Shown here piece by piece: positions 59,119 through 64,000 of a stretch of 64,000 nucleotides of DNA. The first letter of the stretch is position 1. Each line of letters starts with the position of its first letter. Source of the DNA: Candidatus Sedimenticola sp. (ex Thyasira tokunagai) (GTDB taxonomy: Bacteria; Pseudomonadota; Gammaproteobacteria; Chromatiales; Chromatiaceae). Under the pieces are notes generated by a model. It worked only from the letters and a program-made list of their open reading frames with translations. It did not search any database and was not told the origin of the DNA. The DNA is taken from assembly GCA_037318855.1 (NCBI GenBank), contig CP134874.1, positions 1 through 64,000 on the forward strand, given 5' to 3'. A program made the position numbers and the translations under genes.

Positions 59119-60714
59119 ATGAGAATACCACTTTTATCGGTGGTGGCATTGCTGGTCTGTACGACTTCAGCAATTGCTGCCCCCTCGTCACCTGAAACCT
59201 ACCTTAGCTTTCTTGAATCCACACCGGATAAGCGAGAGTTTCTGTTTAATCCGCTGTCATTTGATTTGAAAAAGAACAATGTCAGCGCAACAGCCAAGCG
59301 TATCGATTTGAAAACATTGGAGCTAGCTGGCGCAAATCTTACCGCGGAGGTTCAATTGGCGGCCGTAACCGGCAATGTGATTCTGATTCGATCAAAGTCA
59401 TTGCTCAAGAAAATGGAGAAGGACTTGGTAAAGCGTAAGTACCGCATCGTTAAACCAGTGGTGGATGATGGTGCGTATGTCTCGATTCCTGAAGCGTTTT
59501 ACAGCGATCCAGCCACGCTTGATCTGTTCCTCGATGGCAAGGTAGCCATGAATTACATTGAGTACCTGTCACGTTGGGACCAGAAACGCATTGCACTCGA
59601 TAAATACCAGGAAGAGATTAAGAAGCTACTGGAGAACCGTCGCACCCAGGACGCAACCTTGGCAGGCCTGCAGGAAGATAATGCGGCCTTGCAGAGTGAA
59701 ATTGAAACAATCAATAACGAAATCCGCGATCTCGGTTTTTCCGTGGAAGCAGTAGAACGAGAGAATCCAGATCTGTTCGGTGGTTTCAGGGATATCACCA
59801 GCATTTTGATCCCAGGAGTGTATCATCCGCACGAGGATTTCTATATCCCTGTGCTTCAACGCCACCTGACTGAGGTGGATGGGGAGAAGCATCCCTGGTT
59901 GCGTGCCGACCAGACGCATACTCCTTACATGCATCCGGAACTGGTGGCGGCCATCGATGCTATCAATAATAAAGAAAAGAAGGCGCTGAAGAAACTGGGT
60001 ATCTGGCCATTGCAGGTGATTAGTCCCGCTCGCACACCGTATAACCAGCTTACTTTGAATCAGTCAGGCATCTACTCAGCCGGTATGTTCCGCTCAGGTC
60101 ATATCTTCGGTACAGGCGTAGATTTCAACGGTCGTGCTGCTTTTGGGAAAGCAGAGAATAGGAAAATAATCCGTGCATTGTTTGCTAAGTACGGTATTTC
60201 CTTTCCCAAGAGCCTCGACAAGATCGATCCGAACCATGCGTATCTGACAAAGTACGTGACGAATAAACAATGGGCGAATAATTGGCGCCTAAAGATGTTG
60301 AAGGGCTACTCAGAAGCGATGGCAACCGAGGCGTTCATACAGAGCCTTCAAAATACCGGCTTTGCTGAGCAAAAAGAGGTGGTGACCAGCGCCATAGGAA
60401 CGGTAACTGCTGAAATTAAGCGTCTGACAGATGAAAACAAGGCGTTGACAGAAAAACGAGACGCGGTTCGTAAGGGCCGTGAGGTGAAACGGGCTGAGCT
60501 CAACACCAAACGAAAGCAGGCCGCTGAGTTTAGATCTCGTAAAGAACGGGGCGATAGAGACACCGATCGATTCCGTGAGCATGCGGAACGATTTAATGCC
60601 AATGTGCCGGATGGCGATAGTGACTACTGGGAGAGTTTTGAATACACCGAAATTGGTGCGCGTGTTGAAAATGACTGGATAGTCCGAGAATGGGAGTTCA
60701 GGTACGAAAACTAA
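59119..60714 (+). CDS. Secreted M15-peptidase-like coiled-coil protein
   Basis: 531 residues with a signal peptide (residues 1-20, LLSVVALLVCTTSAIA). Two coiled-coil stretches (about 150-205 and 415-475) bracket a central domain (about 255-380). This domain has H328-x6-D335 in RSGHIFGTGVDFNG and H373 in KIDPNHAYL, the arrangement of zinc ligands in M15 D-Ala-D-Ala/VanY-type peptidases, plus VISPARTPYNQL before it. This suggests peptidoglycan cleavage or binding in the periplasm. The last base of the TAA belongs to the structured repeat, so the original end may be cut; after the repeat a frame DLVIIHGGDATQIPSSD to IMLH (61008-61113) could be its lost C-terminus. Confidence 0.68.
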   Translation: MRIPLLSVVALLVCTTSAIAAPSSPETYLSFLESTPDKREFLFNPLSFDLKKNNVSATAKRIDLKTLELAGANLTAEVQLAAVTGNVILIRSKSLLKKMEKDLVKRKYRIVKPVVDDGAYVSIPEAFYSDPATLDLFLDGKVAMNYIEYLSRWDQKRIALDKYQEEIKKLLENRRTQDATLAGLQEDNAALQSEIETINNEIRDLGFSVEAVERENPDLFGGFRDITSILIPGVYHPHEDFYIPVLQRHLTEVDGEKHPWLRADQTHTPYMHPELVAAIDAINNKEKKALKKLGIWPLQVISPARTPYNQLTLNQSGIYSAGMFRSGHIFGTGVDFNGRAAFGKAENRKIIRALFAKYGISFPKSLDKIDPNHAYLTKYVTNKQWANNWRLKMLKGYSEAMATEAFIQSLQNTGFAEQKEVVTSAIGTVTAEIKRLTDENKALTEKRDAVRKGREVKRAELNTKRKQAAEFRSRKERGDRDTDRFREHAERFNANVPDGDSDYWESFEYTEIGARVENDWIVREWEFRYEN

Positions 60715-60997
60715 GCGAGTCTTCGATTTCGTGATGCAAAACGGGACATCCAAGTCCCCCTTTTGCACTCAATCTTCGACAGCCTATTAGTGCCCCGGCC
60801 GTCCTGGTCACTGACGCTACGCGATAACATCGCAAGCTCGTTACCGCTCCGCAGTCAGTTCCCATTGACTGGACGCCGTGTTTGGATGCCTACTTTGCTT
60901 CCCCTCTGGCGCGCTACGCGCACGACGGGTAAGCAGTGCGGCCTCACGGCTACCGGGGATTACCAGCCTTCGCTTCGCTCTCCATGGCTGGCAGCGA
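60714..60997 (+). repeat. 284-bp structured repeat, copy 3
   Basis: Same as copies 1 and 2 except for one missing base (TCACTGACGCTACG) and a few substitutions (CCGCTCCGC, CCCATTGAC, GTGTTTGGATG). It sits at the stop codon of the M15-like gene, as copy 1 sits at the stop of oxyR. Confidence 0.9.
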
Positions 60998-61143
60998 GCG
61001 AAGGTGATCTTGTCATTATCCATGGTGGTGATGCAACACAGATTCCCTCTAGCGATGCAGGCGTGGAAGTGAATGAAGAGCCCGGAGGTTGGGGCGGAAT
61101 CATGTTGCACTAATAACAGTGGATAAAGTTAGGAGATATTGAA

Positions 61144-61824
61144 ATGTTGAAACGATTACTGGTATTGCTGACCGCTGTTGTGACGTTGTCAGGCTGTGTA
61201 ACCAAAGAATATGTGCGCAACGAGATCGAATTTAGCCAGACACGTCTACAGGCACAACTGGAACAACAAATTATTTTGTCGCAACCGCCAGTGGGAAGTG
61301 TTATCCCATTTCCTGGCGATTTGATGATAGTGTTGGAAGGTAGAGAGGAGCTGATGCTTGCTGATGGTCGTCAACTGAAAGTCATCGAGTATCCGGCACT
61401 ATTTGCTGTCTTAGGCTGGCGCCACGGTTATGGACAGGAGGAACCGAGTAAGGAGTTCTTTGCGATCCCAGACCTGCGTGGATTGTTCCTGCGAGGCGTT
61501 GATGGCGGCAGCAAGCGCGATCCGGACGGCGCTTCACGAATGGATGCGATGAGCAACAAGGTTGGTGATCAGGTTGGTTCAATACAGCAAAGTGCACTGG
61601 CCAAGCATGCACATCCTATTAGTGACCCGGGGCATCGTCACCATTTTGCTGATTACCGCCAACCAGGTCCTAATAATGCAGAAGATGGCGGTGATGTGGG
61701 CTTCCGACATCATGGTAATAATACTTCTGGGGCTGCAACCAATACCACTATTAGAGAGTCAGGAAATAGCAATGAGAGTCGACCAATTAACAGCTCGGTG
61801 TACTACCTGATTAAAGTTAAATAA
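61144..61824 (+). CDS. Lipoprotein with phage tail-collar-like domain
   Basis: 226 residues. The type II signal peptide ends at the lipobox LSGC (Cys18). A short coiled segment follows, then a tail-collar-like region (about 48-115): PPVGSVIPFPGD, ALFAVLGWRHGYGQ, FAIPDLRGLFLRGVDGG. The C-terminal part has QSALAKHAHPI and a His/Gly-rich loop ending SRPINSSVYYLIKVK, as in phage tail fibre tips. As a lipoprotein it is unlikely to be in a virion; it may be an envelope-anchored adhesin or part of a tail-derived device with the upstream M15-like protein. A clear ribosome site (AGGAG) precedes the ATG. Confidence 0.75.
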   Translation: MLKRLLVLLTAVVTLSGCVTKEYVRNEIEFSQTRLQAQLEQQIILSQPPVGSVIPFPGDLMIVLEGREELMLADGRQLKVIEYPALFAVLGWRHGYGQEEPSKEFFAIPDLRGLFLRGVDGGSKRDPDGASRMDAMSNKVGDQVGSIQQSALAKHAHPISDPGHRHHFADYRQPGPNNAEDGGDVGFRHHGNNTSGAATNTTIRESGNSNESRPINSSVYYLIKVK

Positions 61825-61882
61825 TCGCGTTTATTTATTACTATGTACTAATAAATTAAAAGGTTAGACAGTTTTTATAGAT

Positions 61883-61906
61883 GAAAAGGTTAGGCTAACC
61901 TTTTTC
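61883..61906 (+). terminator. Rho-independent terminator
   Basis: AAAAGGTTAG and CTAACCTTTT pair in a near-perfect stem followed by TTTTT, 60 bases after the lipoprotein stop codon. Confidence 0.88.
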
Positions 61907-62093
61907 CTTGTTCTCTATCGGATTTGTATTCGAAGTGCGTACGCATAGTGCTCAAGCTTTTCTCTATGCTTTACTAGACGTACCCAAGAAGGCTCATCTT
62001 TTTCTTCTATAACATTTTAGTCTAGTCTCTAAGGTCTGTTGCAAGCTAAAAGCAGAAGTTAGCCAAATTAATTCTGAAGTTCTGCTATGTATG

Positions 62094-63418
62094 TGGACGC
62101 CTCCCTGTTAGCAAGCATTATCTTCCAACTGTTCAAAGTAAGACGCGTAAGTATGTTCGGTTTCTTAATGGAGAAGCTATCTCCGAACCCACAATGTATA
62201 CGCACCCTAGATCCTTAACGGTCGCATAGACTCAATGGTCTGCAAAGCGGAGCAGGTTACTCCAGGGCCGATATCTTCATCTGAACGAGGCTTGCTTGCT
62301 GAACTCGGTTAGCTGGCCGCTTATGCTCCCAGGCCTTCTAACTTATTGTAACTAGTGCCTCGCGTGAGCATGGCCCACGCAGTACGTACATTCTTGTTGG
62401 CTAACGCTATCGAAGCCTTGCCGTAACCAGACCGATCAACCATCGCCATCAGCCATTTCTCTTTCGGTGTCTTAGGCTCCTTTACTCTGTAGATATAAGC
62501 TCTTGCTCCCTGAATTAAAACCGCTCTCAATCGTTTGTTGGCGACATATCTGCTAATACCAATGAGGTTTGTTTTACCTCCACTGCTATATTGCTTTGGA
62601 GTAAGACCAATATAAGCCGAGAACTCCCGGCCATTGTGGAACGCTTCACCTGAACCCAATGTGGTGTACAACAATACCGCACTGATAGGACCGACTCCCT
62701 CGATATCTAGCAAGCGCTGGCAAGCATCGCTTGCTTTGACCAGTGATTCAATCTGCTGAGTCAGCTGATCAATATCCTGCTTGATTTGAACCAATCGTTC
62801 ATACATCAGGCTTAGAGTCGGTCTGAACATATCAGGAACACCATTCTTACCATCCTCCAGAATCTCAGGTACTGCCTGATGAAGATGGCAAAATCCTTTG
62901 GGTATGATAATCCCAAATTCCAGTAACAATCCCCGTATATGATTGGACATTGCCGTACGATCACGAATCAACATTTCACGAGATCGCTGGATAGCTTGCA
63001 GGCCCTGCTGTTCAATGCTCTTTATCGGTGCTTCCTTGATGTGAGGGCGAACCGCGGCCTCGGCCACCGCGAGTGCATCGTTCCTGTCGGTTTTGTGCCC
63101 CTGACGATAGGGAGCAACGGAGAGCGCAGGAAGTATCCGGATAGCATGTCCAGCACCCCTGGCTAAACGAGCCCAATGGTGTGCGCTGGCACAAGCTTCA
63201 AATGCCACAAGTGATGGATTTTGATTTACCAGAAACTCGGAAAATTTCTGGCGCGAGAGTGCTTTGTTAGTAATTTCCTTGCCACGTGACGATACAACAG
63301 ACACTTGAATGACGTTCTTGGCTAGATCTACGCCTACTGTGTTTTGCTGCCTCATGATGAGCTCCTTTCCCGCTGCAGTGATATGTAACTTACATTTTAG
63401 GCGGGAGGCATCCATACA
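62094..63418 (-). mobile_element. IS1111-type element B, intact
   Basis: Subterminal inverted repeats TGGACGCCTCCC (62094-62105) and GGGAGGCATCCA (63407-63418) differ at one base. The flanking GAAGCGACC...GGCAGAAAACAGCAC (63472) is shared with element A. The real tips lie outside these subterminal repeats. Confidence 0.85.
62321..63355 (-). CDS. IS1111-type (IS110 family) transposase, intact
   Basis: 344 residues from the ATG at 63355, preceded by AAAGGAG; the frame is open further but that is the element end. DEDD residues: NTVGVDLAKNVIQVSV, AFEACASAHHWARLA, KTDRNDALAVAEA. C-terminal domain: RLLDIEGVGPISAVLL and YIGLTPKQYSSGGKTNLIGIS with the reactive Ser region. It is complete and probably active. 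It is distinct from the transposase of element A but of the same group. Confidence 0.95.
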   Translation of the reverse strand: MRQQNTVGVDLAKNVIQVSVVSSRGKEITNKALSRQKFSEFLVNQNPSLVAFEACASAHHWARLARGAGHAIRILPALSVAPYRQGHKTDRNDALAVAEAAVRPHIKEAPIKSIEQQGLQAIQRSREMLIRDRTAMSNHIRGLLLEFGIIIPKGFCHLHQAVPEILEDGKNGVPDMFRPTLSLMYERLVQIKQDIDQLTQQIESLVKASDACQRLLDIEGVGPISAVLLYTTLGSGEAFHNGREFSAYIGLTPKQYSSGGKTNLIGISRYVANKRLRAVLIQGARAYIYRVKEPKTPKEKWLMAMVDRSGYGKASIALANKNVRTAWAMLTRGTSYNKLEGLGA

Positions 63419-63661
63419 TTGGTCGCATTGTAACAATACGACGAAAATTCCGTTAGGTCCGCTCATGACTAGGAAGCGACCATAGGCAGAAAACAGCACA
63501 AAGCAGACATCGTGCAAACCGTATTAAACTGCTGCTATCCGCCAAAAGCCGCCTGTCTAGCTGCTCGGAAAGAACTACTGGGCAATACTGATATGGGGCA
63601 TTCAGGCTCCGATCATTATATTTAATCACCAAGCCAAAGCGGCCATAAGAAATGTTTTTAT

Positions 63662-63728
63662 GTAGGGTGAGTTAACTATAGCGTAACCCACCGTTAAGGC
63701 TTTCATGGGGCGTAATACGCTACCCTAC
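63662..63728. repeat. GTAGGGTG palindromic repeat
   Basis: GTAGGGTGAGTTAACTATAG with CGTAACCCACC on the left and GGGGCGTAATACGCTACCC on the right form an imperfect hairpin. It resembles the widespread GTAGGGTGCGTTAG-type intergenic repeats. Confidence 0.7.
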
Positions 63729-63832
63729 TGTGCTCTACGGCCCTGCTTTCGGGATCGTCAGTTCGACTGTTGTATTTGTTTAGTGAGAGTGTACAGGCTT
63801 TCAATCTCAACTGAGAAGTGGTCTTTTTGTGA

Positions 63833-63857
63833 TGTTGCATCGACCGGTTGAAACCGC
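63833..63857. repeat. Solo IS30 inverted end
   Basis: TGTTGCATCGACCGGTTGAA followed by ACCGC matches the right end of the IS30 element (58898-58922) with two differences. No transposase sequence follows before the window edge. Confidence 0.75.
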
Positions 63858-64000
63858 AACTATGAGCAGACCTCACACAATCCTATAAGCACAAAGTGCT
63901 CCTTCAGTCACAAAGCAGACTGTCCCACCGGATGCGGCCTGTCAGGTCAAGCCTTCATCAAAATACTTTGGCAGGGAAGTATAGTAACTAATCGAAGATT

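Larger units (their letters stand above)
63519..64000. other. Right-edge non-coding region
   Basis: Contains a GTAGGGTG-type palindrome (63662-63728) and an isolated IS30 end (63833-63857). No gene recognised up to the window edge. Confidence 0.45.

Overview
The window looks like the chromosome of a gammaproteobacterial sulfur oxidiser, probably Chromatiales-like and possibly host-associated. This is inferred from a sulfur-globule-protein gene (8489-10280, now disrupted), a VPLPA-CTERM surface protein, an aerobic propionate/methylmalonyl-CoA pathway, an OxyR/rubrerythrin/rubredoxin block, and a very heavy load of insertion sequences and broken genes. Taxonomy cannot be proven from the sequence alone. 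No rRNA, tRNA, CRISPR array or replication origin was recognised.

Layout. 1-15 kb is an erosion zone. Nearly every gene carries frameshifts, stops or insertions: a CitE/malyl-CoA-lyase-like gene, a FabD-like gene, methylmalonyl-CoA epimerase, a histone-deacetylase-like amidohydrolase, a NIT-HAMP-PAS-GGDEF-EAL receptor, the sulfur globule protein (split by an IS256 element with a target duplication), chromate transporter ChrA, a QueG-like ferredoxin protein and a large VPLPA-CTERM surface protein. 15-27 kb is a mostly intact propionate block on the minus strand: prpE, methylmalonyl-CoA mutase, pccB, a GxxExxY gene, pccA, an IS1595-family element, meaB. Together these convert propionate to succinyl-CoA; the epimerase needed between carboxylase and mutase is the frameshifted copy near 1.5 kb. 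27-39 kb is a quiet, intact region with a CBS protein, EndA nuclease, a DsbA-like protein, a DUF420 protein, a SPOUT methyltransferase, rubredoxin reductase, rubredoxin, rubrerythrin, OxyR, Hsp20 and several hypotheticals.

39-51 kb carries an IS1380 transposase, a lipoprotein, bacteriohemerythrin, an AT-rich U32 peptidase, a membrane protein and a 1391-residue TPR protein with an embedded C39-like cysteine peptidase domain. 51.7-56 kb is a nest of insertions: an IS110-family element inside an IS3-family element inside an IS1111-type element, which also carries one copy of a 285-bp structured repeat. 56-64 kb holds an orphan PD-(D/E)XK nuclease-like gene, an IS30 element with an 18-bp tandem repeat, a secreted M15-peptidase-like protein, a tail-collar-domain lipoprotein and an intact IS1111-type element.

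The most unusual signal is the 285-bp repeat (36385, 54978, 60714): three nearly identical, non-coding, highly structured copies in the same orientation. They insert without target duplication and end in subterminal hairpins, which suggests a non-autonomous RNA-bearing mobile element. Many disruptions in the first 15 kb are single-base indels, so sequencing error must be separated from true gene decay before the pseudogene calls are taken as biology.
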